Source: Hadesarchaea archaeon (GTDB lineage: Archaea; Hadarchaeota; Hadarchaeia; Hadarchaeales; Hadarchaeaceae). From it: 14,752 nucleotides of DNA. The stretch is from positions 1-14,752 of the forward strand of contig JACIWF010000020.1 of assembly GCA_014361095.1 (NCBI GenBank). Reading direction: 5' to 3'. The notes beneath the pieces are model-generated. The model had not been told where the DNA came from and did not search any database. It saw only the letters and a list, made by a program, of their open reading frames with translations. This document shows, one piece after another, positions 5,473-12,412 of this stretch (its first letter is position 1; every line of letters starts with the position of its first letter). Position numbers and translations under genes: made by a program.

Positions 5473-6735
5473 CTACTTGGCTTTCACCAGATCGACGCAT
5501 ACGCCAGCTGCGATTGTCATGCCCATGTCACGAATAGCAAAGCGGCTCAGCTGCGGTATTTCTGAAGCCTTCTCAAGTACCATCGGCTTTGTCGGCACCA
5601 CCTTGATCGTAGCCATGTCACCCTTCTTTATAAACTCCGGATTTTCCTGAACGGGCGCGCCTGTCTTGGGATCGATTTTCTGCGTGATCTCAGTGATGGT
5701 GCAGGCAACTTGGGCCGTGTGCGCATGAAAGACCGGTGTGTAACCTGCAGTAATGGCTGTTGGGTGCTGCAACACTGCGATTCTCGCCGTGAACTCCTTG
5801 ACTACTGTGGGGGGCGACTTGGTATGCCCGGCCACATCTCCACGTTTAATCGCCGTCTTTTCAACGCCACGGACGTTAAAACCTATGTTATCGCCCGGCT
5901 CCGCCTGCGGAATTGACTCATGGTGCATCTCAATCGACTTCACTTCGCCGGTTACTCCTGCAGGCTCGAAAATGATGGTATCTCCGACCTTCATCACTCC
6001 CGTTTCTACTCTCCCTACAGGAACTGTACCCACTCCCGTTATTGAATAAACGTCCTGCACAGGGACCCGAAGCGGTTTTTCAATTGGCTTGGGCGGAACC
6101 ACAAAGGTATCAAGCGCTTCGTAGAACACCGGACCGGTATACCACTTCATGTTTTCGCTGCGTTTGACAACATTTTCTCCGTGAAAAGATGCTGTGGGGA
6201 CGAAGACGAACTTTTCTGGATTTCTATAGCCAACAGCCTTTAGGAGATCAATTATCTCTGCCTTTAACTTGTTGTAAACTTCCTCTTTATAGTTCACCAG
6301 GTCCATCTTGTTTATAACCACCACGAGCTGTCCGACGCCAAGCGTGAACGCCAGTGCCGCATGCTCACGCGTCTGCGGCATGATCCCGTCATCGGCGGCC
6401 ACGACCAGCACCGCCGCGTCGGCCTGGCTTGCCCCGGTAATCATGTTCTTAACGAAGTCACGGTGCCCGGGTGCGTCGATTATGGTAAAGTAATATTTGT
6501 CCGTCTCAAACTTTTTATGCGCGAGGTCGATGGTCAACCCTCTTTCACGTTCCTCCTTAAGGGCGTCCATTACCCAAGCGAACTTAAACGTCTTGCCCTT
6601 ATCACCCAGTGCCTCGAATTTTCTTACGTCCTCCTCTCTAACCAAGCCCTTATCGAAAAACAACCTGCCGAGCGTCGTTGACTTACCATGGTCAACGTGC
6701 CCTATTGTTATAAGGTTTAAGTGCGGTTTCGCCAT
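5473..6735 (-). CDS. tuf: Translation elongation factor EF-1A (EF-Tu)
   Basis: This GTPase delivers aminoacyl-tRNA to the ribosomal A site. The protein has 420 residues in three domains. G1 is GHVDHGKST (12-20), G2 is GLTID (66-70), G3 is DAPGH (87-91) and G4 is NKMD (142-145). G5 lies in TASFHGENV (181-189), where the usual Ser-Ala order is Ala-Ser. Beta-barrel domains 2 and 3 follow from about residue 220, ending in VDLVKAK. Between strand VVAAD and QTREH only the short GIMP type linker is present, the euryarchaeal and bacterial form rather than the 11-residue insertion of crenarchaea and eukaryotes. The ATG has an excellent AAAGGAGGTA site (6750-6741). The gene lies between rps7 and rps10; EF-2, which sits upstream of tuf in many methanogens, is absent here. 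Confidence 0.98.
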   Translation of the reverse strand: MAKPHLNLITIGHVDHGKSTTLGRLFFDKGLVREEDVRKFEALGDKGKTFKFAWVMDALKEERERGLTIDLAHKKFETDKYYFTIIDAPGHRDFVKNMITGASQADAAVLVVAADDGIMPQTREHAALAFTLGVGQLVVVINKMDLVNYKEEVYNKLKAEIIDLLKAVGYRNPEKFVFVPTASFHGENVVKRSENMKWYTGPVFYEALDTFVVPPKPIEKPLRVPVQDVYSITGVGTVPVGRVETGVMKVGDTIIFEPAGVTGEVKSIEMHHESIPQAEPGDNIGFNVRGVEKTAIKRGDVAGHTKSPPTVVKEFTARIAVLQHPTAITAGYTPVFHAHTAQVACTITEITQKIDPKTGAPVQENPEFIKKGDMATIKVVPTKPMVLEKASEIPQLSRFAIRDMGMTIAAGVCVDLVKAK

Positions 6736-6740
6736 ATTAT

Positions 6741-6780
6741 TACCTCCTTTAACTATTTCTTTTTGACCTATTTATTTAAT
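6741..6780 (-). promoter_or_regulatory. TATA-like element and strong Shine-Dalgarno before tuf
   Basis: In the 54-base gap after rps7 the minus strand reads ATTAAATAAA (6780-6771), centred near 6775. A start about 26 bases on would be near 6749, at the beginning of AAAGGAGGTA (6750-6741). The transcript would then have a leader of about 15 bases that is mostly ribosome site. Separate transcription of this highly expressed factor would make sense, but the element is an imperfect TATA match. Confidence 0.4.
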
Positions 6781-6789
6781 AAGCTTTAC

Positions 6790-7395
6790 TCATCTTGCCC
6801 CCTTGGCAATTCTCTCCATCTCCTCTTTTCTGGCCACAGCAAAGCTCTTGGTATCATTGTTAGCCGCAAGTATCAGCTCCTCAGCCAAACTGTCGACGAT
6901 GTTCTTTTTTCCTGAAAAAGCAGCGGCAAAGGCTCCTGCGGCCAAATTTTTCAAAGCTATATCCAACCTTCTTTGAGGTGAAGAATCCACAGCGATATAA
7001 TAGGTGATGCCACCATAGCTGATACGAGTAGTTTCCTCACGAGGAGCAGAATTTTGAATTGCTTCGACCAAGACCTGCAAGGGATTCTTGTTGGTGCGTT
7101 GGGCGATTATTCTGAAAGCATCACGAACGATATTGTATGCCTTATGTTTTTTACCCGTGGCCCCCGCCCCTCTTATGGTCCTGCCCCCAAGCTTCCTGAC
7201 ACCAGGTCCTGATCTCATCACCTTATTTATCAAACGTTCAACCACTGAAACTCCCGCCTTTCCAAACTGCTTGCTGGAGTGCTTTCCTCCTGTGTGCAGA
7301 ACAAGAGGACACTCTAGGTGAAGGTACTGTTTTATTCCCGGATCCTTAACCTCTATATTCTCAGTGTCCCATTCTCCAAAGCATTTGAAACCCAA
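6790..7395 (-). CDS. rps7: Small ribosomal subunit protein uS7
   Basis: uS7 nucleates assembly of the 30S head and contacts tRNA at the E site. The protein has 201 residues from the chosen start, normal for archaea. Conserved blocks include LFGxW-like CFGEWD (5-10), EVKDPGIKQYL, HTGGKHSSKQFGKAGVSVVERLINKVMR, KAYNIVRDAF, KNPLQVLVEAIQNSAPREETTRISYGG, and the C-terminal SFAVARKEEMERIAKGAR. The frame is open further upstream, but those codons overlap the end of rps12 and give a Ser/Arg-rich, non-conserved sequence. The TTG at 7395 is preferred because AGGTGAT lies three to five bases before it, overlapping the rps12 stop region. The gap to rps12 is only four bases, so the two are surely co-transcribed. 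Confidence 0.95.
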   Translation of the reverse strand: MGFKCFGEWDTENIEVKDPGIKQYLHLECPLVLHTGGKHSSKQFGKAGVSVVERLINKVMRSGPGVRKLGGRTIRGAGATGKKHKAYNIVRDAFRIIAQRTNKNPLQVLVEAIQNSAPREETTRISYGGITYYIAVDSSPQRRLDIALKNLAAGAFAAAFSGKKNIVDSLAEELILAANNDTKSFAVARKEEMERIAKGAR

Positions 7396-7399
7396 AAAA

Positions 7400-7843
7400 T
7401 CACCTAGTCGGTTTCTCCTTGCGGCCCTTGACGAGCTCCTTGAGAGAGATTCCATTAACCTTAACTACCTTATAACGAACCCCGGGGATGTCTCCATAGG
7501 CTCCTCCCTTGGCTCCGCCGATTCCTTCAACGATTACCTCATCATGCTCATCGATAAAGCCGATGGCACCTTCTCCCGGTGCAAAAGCAGTTATCTGTCT
7601 GCCATTTTTAATCAGCTGAACCCTGACACACTTTCTGATGGCCGAGTTGGGCTGCTTGGCCTCGATCCCAACCTTTTCTAGAACTATCCCCCTGGCCTGC
7701 GGGGCGCCCTCCAAAGGATCGGCTTTCTCATCTAACCTGAGCACACGACGTTTATACTGGGCGCTTTTCCACCTAAAGCGCTGCCGAGTATCTCGCAGCT
7801 TCCTTGCAGCGAATTCCCCTCTAGGTGCCTTCATGTTCATCAC
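7400..7843 (-). CDS. rps12: Small ribosomal subunit protein uS12
   Basis: uS12 sits at the decoding centre and controls tRNA selection accuracy. The protein has 147 residues if begun at the GTG at 7843, the same length as I recall for Thermococcus. Conserved blocks are APRGEFAARKL near the N-terminus, YKRRVLRLDEKADPLEGAPQARGIVLEKVG, the KQPNSAIRK loop that carries streptomycin-resistance and hyperaccuracy mutations in bacteria, GEGAIGFIDEHDEV, and the terminal LVKGRKEKP. ATG codons at 7840 and 7834 are alternatives; GTGAT before 7834 could be a weak ribosome site. A TATA box just after the nusA stop predicts transcription from about 7844, so the gene may be translated from a leaderless message beginning at the GTG or first ATG. 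It begins the str-type part of the cluster. Confidence 0.96.
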   Translation of the reverse strand: MMNMKAPRGEFAARKLRDTRQRFRWKSAQYKRRVLRLDEKADPLEGAPQARGIVLEKVGIEAKQPNSAIRKCVRVQLIKNGRQITAFAPGEGAIGFIDEHDEVIVEGIGGAKGGAYGDIPGVRYKVVKVNGISLKELVKGRKEKPTR

Positions 7844-7865
7844 TTAACAGTAGTTAGTGTTGTGG

Positions 7866-7875
7866 TTTTATAAAT
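7866..7875 (-). promoter_or_regulatory. Internal TATA box between nusA and rps12
   Basis: The minus strand reads ATTTATAAAA directly after the nusA TGA. The element is centred near 7870, so transcription should begin at about 7843-7846, at or within a few bases of the first rps12 start codon. This fits a leaderless promoter that lets the ribosomal and elongation-factor genes be expressed independently of the RNA polymerase genes. Confidence 0.5.
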
Positions 7876-8303
7876 CATATGAGTATTACGTCGCTTATGC
7901 CGTGATGTCTCTCAGCAAGCTTTTTCGCTATCTGAATTTTCTTACCCCCGCGTCCAACGGCCAGCCCTTTATCCTGCAACTCAACGCCGACCAAAGCTAC
8001 CTTCTTCCCGCCTTTCTCCACTATCTTGATGCTCTGCACCCTTGCCGGCAAAAAAGTATTTTTCAGAAATTCCAAGGGATCGTCTGAGTATTCGATCACT
8101 TCAATACTCCTTCCCATCAAGCGCCTGGCTCTTTTTACTTTATCCCCGCCGCGTCCGACGGCCATCCCAAAATCACCCTTGTTGACGACAAAAGTCACGC
8201 TTCCGCCAAAATCGCTGATGATACAATCACGTACTCTGGCACCGGTCAGGCCCTCAAAGCTTGCTATGTAACGCATCTCCTCCGCTGTAAACTTTATGGT
8301 CAT
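7875..8303 (-). CDS. nusA: NusA-like transcription factor with two KH domains
   Basis: Archaeal NusA is a short relative of bacterial NusA that lacks the polymerase-binding N-terminal and S1 domains. It is thought to bind RNA during transcription elongation or termination. The protein has 142 residues, normal for archaea. Two KH domains are visible, each with a GxxG loop: GRGGDKVKRARR (50-61) and GRGGKKIQIAKK (117-128). Its ATG shares four bases with the rpl30e stop (ATGA), implying translational coupling. The position after rpoA1, rpoA2 and rpl30e is the standard archaeal arrangement. Its TGA forms the start of a probable internal promoter for rps12. Confidence 0.95.
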   Translation of the reverse strand: MTIKFTAEEMRYIASFEGLTGARVRDCIISDFGGSVTFVVNKGDFGMAVGRGGDKVKRARRLMGRSIEVIEYSDDPLEFLKNTFLPARVQSIKIVEKGGKKVALVGVELQDKGLAVGRGGKKIQIAKKLAERHHGISDVILI

Positions 8304-8605
8304 CTTCGCCCCTCAGTGCCAAGGATGTTCGAGCTACCTGGATCCAATACCACCAGCATATCCACGGAAAAAGGTTTGCCGCAGGCTAGTCCCAGTGAAA
8401 CGTTATCTCCTTCATAAACGCGAAGCTCTACACCGCTCAACCGGGAGTAATGCTGTGCGTCCTCCAGTGCCTCGGGCGCGCAGTTGGAGGCCACTATAAC
8501 CAGCTTTGCTTGGCCGCGTTTAAGCGCCTTTAGCGACCGCTCTGTGCCAATAATAACTTTTCCGGTCGCAACTGCTTGAGCTATCTTTTTACCCAGCTCC
8601 AACAT
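8300..8605 (-). CDS. rpl30e: Large ribosomal subunit protein eL30
   Basis: eL30 is an archaeal and eukaryotic 50S protein of the L7Ae/L30e/S12e RNA-binding fold, absent from bacteria. The protein has 101 residues, the usual length. The N-terminal KIAQAVATGKVIIGTERSLKALKRGQAKLVIVASN and the Cys-Ala-Pro stretch after it match the family; the C-terminal part has ACGKPFSVDMLVVLDPG, the region of the K-turn contact. The start overlaps the end of rpoA2 by 17 bases, and the ribosome site GGAGGGG lies inside rpoA2. The end overlaps nusA by four bases. Placement between rpoA2 and nusA is conserved in archaea. Confidence 0.95.
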   Translation of the reverse strand: MLELGKKIAQAVATGKVIIGTERSLKALKRGQAKLVIVASNCAPEALEDAQHYSRLSGVELRVYEGDNVSLGLACGKPFSVDMLVVLDPGSSNILGTEGRR

Positions 8606-9767
8606 TACCCCTCCGCATCACTAGCTCCACTATCCCAGTACCGATCGGTATCGGTTGCCCGGCAATAACATTTTCAATTATCCCATCAAGACGGTCGCTC
8701 TCACCGTGCACGCACGCATCCAGCAGATGTTTCGTTGTAATCTCAAAAGAAGCTCTGGCAAGAACGCTGGCTTTCTCTCCGCTAACTCCGTGCCTTCCAA
8801 CCTGGTTCACCTCGCCTGTGGCTGTCATCATGTCCGCAACCAGCATTATGTGCCTGATATCAACATCAAGTCCCTGCTCCTCCAGCGTCTTCACGGCTTC
8901 GTTTATAATGGCATTTCTGGCGGCTTCTATTCCCAACACGCTTTCGATCTCATGAATGTTATTGGTCGTCGTCCTAGTGGCGTCAACCTCTGGCATCGTC
9001 AGTACCTCTGCCAAGTTCGAGCCCTCGGTGTAGACCACATATTCGTCGCCTTCCATTTTAACTACCACTCTAGTAATGCCCTTGACCCCTCTCAGCGGCG
9101 TCATCCTGACACGAGAAACTAGCCTTCGCAGCTCCGTGAGTGAGGCGCTTTCGGGCTTTATCCGCAGCTTGTAACCATCAACCGTTATGCTCACCTTTGG
9201 TATTTCCCTCAAAATATCAGCAATTTTTGAAGGGGTCAGTTCCTTTCGCTGCAAACGTGAACGATCCAATGTGATAATGAAAACCGAATTTATGAGATCT
9301 ACCTCAGTTTGAAGCGCCAAATCCTCAATCGTGGTAAGTTCAACCTTCTGCGCGAATGCTTTAGCTTTCTCTTTGCTCTTGGAGTATGGTTCCTTCAAAT
9401 AGATGGTCATCAGCGCCGCAGACGGTGTCTTTCTAGCATCTATTATCTCAATAAGGCGTGGCAATCCCAGAGTAACGTTAAGCTCGGCGACTCCCGCATA
9501 GTGGAAGGTCCTAAGCGTCATCTGCGTGCCTGGCTCGCCGATGGACTGTGCCGCGACAGTGCCGACTGCCTCCCCCGGCTCCACTAGGGCCCTATAATAG
9601 GCATTCTTTACACCAGTTATTATCTCGTTGAGCTGATCTCTAGTTATGGCCCTCTCCTTACTAACACGAATCAGACTGCTTTGCAGCTCACGAAGCAGCG
9701 ATTCCGGCAGCTCCCCTTCCAGTTTTGCGATTTCACTTTTAATGGTATCAGCAGAAACCCCTACCAT
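8589..9767 (-). CDS. rpoA2: DNA-directed RNA polymerase subunit A''
   Basis: A'' is the C-terminal third of what is a single Rpb1/beta-prime subunit in eukaryotes and bacteria. It supplies part of the trigger loop, the cleft and the C-terminal clamp. The protein has 392 residues from the ATG at 9767, a normal length. The segment from about 62 to 113 (EPGEAVGTVAAQSIGEPG, then TQMTLRTFHYAGV, then LGLPRLIEIIDARK) is the universal trigger-loop and cleft motif. GRHGVSGEKASVLARASFEITTKHL lies near the C-terminus. A TTG at 9779 would extend the frame by four residues over the end of rpoA1. The ATG is preferred because GGTGAT precedes it and it follows the rpoA1 stop by four bases. The end overlaps rpl30e by 17 bases. 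Confidence 0.97.
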   Translation of the reverse strand: MVGVSADTIKSEIAKLEGELPESLLRELQSSLIRVSKERAITRDQLNEIITGVKNAYYRALVEPGEAVGTVAAQSIGEPGTQMTLRTFHYAGVAELNVTLGLPRLIEIIDARKTPSAALMTIYLKEPYSKSKEKAKAFAQKVELTTIEDLALQTEVDLINSVFIITLDRSRLQRKELTPSKIADILREIPKVSITVDGYKLRIKPESASLTELRRLVSRVRMTPLRGVKGITRVVVKMEGDEYVVYTEGSNLAEVLTMPEVDATRTTTNNIHEIESVLGIEAARNAIINEAVKTLEEQGLDVDIRHIMLVADMMTATGEVNQVGRHGVSGEKASVLARASFEITTKHLLDACVHGESDRLDGIIENVIAGQPIPIGTGIVELVMRRGNVGAG

Positions 9768-9771
9768 ACCA

Positions 9772-12402
9772 TCACCCAAGCACCCTCTCTATAATCTTTT
9801 TGACATTGACTGCCTTGCCGCGATCACTGCGCGCTGGGTCCACCCCATCCTCTCCATAGGTGAACTGAATTATAGCGCCTCGATCATCTCTGACCGTCCC
9901 GTCGTACTCAACACGGAGATCTTGGAGAGCGTTGATTAGCCTTCTCTGCATGTAGCCGCTCTGAGCTGTTCTAACGGCGGTATCGACAAGGCCTTCTCTG
10001 CCACCCATCGCATGGAAGAAGAACTCCAACGGCTTGAGCCCGTCCTTGTAACTGGAGCTGATGAAACCGCGAGAATCAGCACCCAAATCTCCCGGTCTGA
10101 AGTGAGGTAAAGTCCGACCACGATAACCGCGGCTCAACCTTTCCCCGCGCACAGATTGCTGGCCGACACAGGCCGCCATCTGGGTAAGGTTCAACATGCT
10201 GCCCCTGGCTCCGGTCCTCGCCATGATCACGGCATGATTATCCAAACCAAGGAACTCCTCAGCTGTGGCACCTGCCTTGTCCCTGCTCTCGGCTAAAACT
10301 TCCATTATTCTCATCTCCAGGGTTTCACGAAGAGACCGCCCGGGAAGGGGTTCCATCTCACCTGAGTTATAGATTTCAATGAGTTCATTCACTTTCTTTT
10401 TGGCTTCTTCAATACCCTCAATTATTCTCTCCTTGGCCTCCGGCGGTATATCTTCATCATCAATGCCTGTGGTAAAGCCGAACAACATCGCCGAAGCTAT
10501 CGAAAGCCTTGTGACCCTATCCAGAAATTCACGCGCGACGTCCGTCCCATAGTCCTTAACTATCCTGTCCAGTATCTCACAGCGGTCGAGCGCCTTGAAG
10601 CTGCTCGCATCTATCACTCCTGTTAGCAACTGTCCCTTCCTGATGGTGACATAAGCATCTATTTCGCACTCGTCCTGTTTGCATTTAGAACAATTTTCAC
10701 ATATCTTGGCCTTAAAGGTCAAATTAAGATCTTTGGGTAACAGCATGCTGAAGATTTGCTTTCCGGTCCAGTAGTCAACCCCTTTCTCCTTAACGGCTGG
10801 CTTCGGTAAATCAGATAGAATGCCGGCATAAGCAAGCAGCTGTTGGGCTTGCTCGCGCGTCAGTAATCTGTTTCTGTGAGTTAAGAGATAAGCGCCTGTG
10901 ATATGGTCTTGGATGCCTCCGATAATGGGGCCACCAAATCTCGGTGATAATATCTGCTCTTGAACCCTCATGAGGATACGGGCTTCAGCCTGCGCCTCCT
11001 CAGACTGGGGGGCATGAACGTTCATCTCATCTCCATCGAAATCTGCGTTATACGGCGGACAGACGCTGAGGTTGAGGCGGAAGGTCCTCCCGGGCAGAAC
11101 TTTGACCTCGTGAGCCATTATCGACATGCGGTGCAAAGAAGGCTGCCGATTGAACAAAACGATGTCACCATCACGAAGGTGGCGCTCGACGGTGTAACCC
11201 GGTGTCAGATTATTAGCTATCTCCTCACGATCCGCATATCGGAGATCAAACCTCTTACCCTCAGGATTGATGACACAGTTGGCGCCCGGAAAGATGTCGG
11301 GCCCTCTGCGGACGATATTTCGAAGCTCCTCTAAATTATATTCAGTCACCCTGACAGGAATTGTAAGAATCTTCGCCACATATTCAGGGACGCCGATTTC
11401 GTTAATGCTTATGTTTGGATCCGGGGAAACCACGGTTCTCGCCGAAAAATCCACCCGTTTTCCGGAAAGGTTGCCCCTGAATCTTCCCTCCTTTCCCCTC
11501 AATCGCTGCGATAGTGTGCGAAGCACTCTGCCGGATCTGTGTCTCGCTGGAGGTATGCCGGAAACCGCGTTATCAAAGTATGTGGTGACGTGATATTGAA
11601 GTAATTCCCAGAGGTCCTCAACGATTAAGTGCGGCGCTCCGGCCTCTATGTTCTCGGCCAGGCGCTGGTTAATTCTAATGATGTCCACCAACTTGTGTGT
11701 TAGGTCATCCTCAGAGCGAACCCCGGATTCCAACGTTATGCTGGGTCTAACCGTGACTGGGGGAACTGGTAAAACAGTTAGAACCATCCACTCAGGTCTC
11801 GCGACCTTCGGGTCTATTCCTAAAAGAAGTGCGTCATCGTCTGTTATCTTCTCCAGTCTCTCACGAACATCGCTCGGCGTTAGACGGTTCTTGCCTTCTA
11901 TGAAAGTTGTCGGTTTTTCGAACTTTATTGGCGCCTGTTTCTCTCCGCAGTGGGGACACTTCTCGACCGCGGTAGCGCTTCTCACAACCTGTGCCGAAAT
12001 TTCCCACCACTTGCCTCCGCTCTTCTTAGAATCCTCAATCAACTTGTGGAAGTGTTCTATCTTTTGATCTGACAACAATATCCTGCCACAATCCTTATTT
12101 CTACAAATTGCACGTAAACAATCGTAGATGGTCTCAACATATCCCACATGAATAACTGGTCTGGCCAGCTCTACATGTCCAAAGTGTCCTGGACATTCGC
12201 CAGCGCGACCCGAACACGTTCGGCATCTTAGCCCAGGATCAACAACTCCTAGCCTTGAATCCATCAAACCCCGGTCGATCGGAAATCCGTCATCGTCATA
12301 GGTGTCTGCTGCTACTATTTTAGTAACCGACATCTTGCGGATTTCATCCGGTGACATCAAGCCGAAATCAATTCTATCAATTTGTTTGGGTATCCTTATC
12401 AT
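9772..12402 (-). CDS. rpoA1: DNA-directed RNA polymerase subunit A'
   Basis: A' forms the clamp core and carries the catalytic metal site. The protein has 876 residues, the usual length. The first zinc site is C60, C63, C70 and H73 (CRTC, then ECPGHFGH). A second is probably built from C100, C105, C149 and C152; the first pair has four residues between the cysteines rather than the usual two. SGKRVDFSARTVVSPDPN lies at 313-330. The three catalytic Asp residues are in NADFDGDEM (452-460). A Cys cluster C568, C571, C574, C579 precedes DAYVTIRKG. The bridge helix (about 794-829, with HAMGGREGLVDTAVRTAQSGY) and the ending YGEDGVDP are typical of split archaeal A'. The ATG follows AGGTGGTC, which overlaps the rpoB stop; only ten bases separate the two genes. 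Confidence 0.98.
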   Translation of the reverse strand: MIRIPKQIDRIDFGLMSPDEIRKMSVTKIVAADTYDDDGFPIDRGLMDSRLGVVDPGLRCRTCSGRAGECPGHFGHVELARPVIHVGYVETIYDCLRAICRNKDCGRILLSDQKIEHFHKLIEDSKKSGGKWWEISAQVVRSATAVEKCPHCGEKQAPIKFEKPTTFIEGKNRLTPSDVRERLEKITDDDALLLGIDPKVARPEWMVLTVLPVPPVTVRPSITLESGVRSEDDLTHKLVDIIRINQRLAENIEAGAPHLIVEDLWELLQYHVTTYFDNAVSGIPPARHRSGRVLRTLSQRLRGKEGRFRGNLSGKRVDFSARTVVSPDPNISINEIGVPEYVAKILTIPVRVTEYNLEELRNIVRRGPDIFPGANCVINPEGKRFDLRYADREEIANNLTPGYTVERHLRDGDIVLFNRQPSLHRMSIMAHEVKVLPGRTFRLNLSVCPPYNADFDGDEMNVHAPQSEEAQAEARILMRVQEQILSPRFGGPIIGGIQDHITGAYLLTHRNRLLTREQAQQLLAYAGILSDLPKPAVKEKGVDYWTGKQIFSMLLPKDLNLTFKAKICENCSKCKQDECEIDAYVTIRKGQLLTGVIDASSFKALDRCEILDRIVKDYGTDVAREFLDRVTRLSIASAMLFGFTTGIDDEDIPPEAKERIIEGIEEAKKKVNELIEIYNSGEMEPLPGRSLRETLEMRIMEVLAESRDKAGATAEEFLGLDNHAVIMARTGARGSMLNLTQMAACVGQQSVRGERLSRGYRGRTLPHFRPGDLGADSRGFISSSYKDGLKPLEFFFHAMGGREGLVDTAVRTAQSGYMQRRLINALQDLRVEYDGTVRDDRGAIIQFTYGEDGVDPARSDRGKAVNVKKIIERVLG

Positions 12403-12412
12403 TCTTGACCAC

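Noticed and set aside
7396..7455. Upstream extension of uS7 to a TTG at 7455
   Set aside because: The added Ser/Arg-rich sequence is the end of rps12 read in another frame; the conserved N-terminus begins at the TTG at 7395 behind AGGTGAT.
8655..9122. 155-residue open frame on the plus strand opposite rpoA2
   Set aside because: It is antisense to highly conserved A'' and its composition (many His, Cys, Asn) is that of a reversed reading; there is no promoter or ribosome site.
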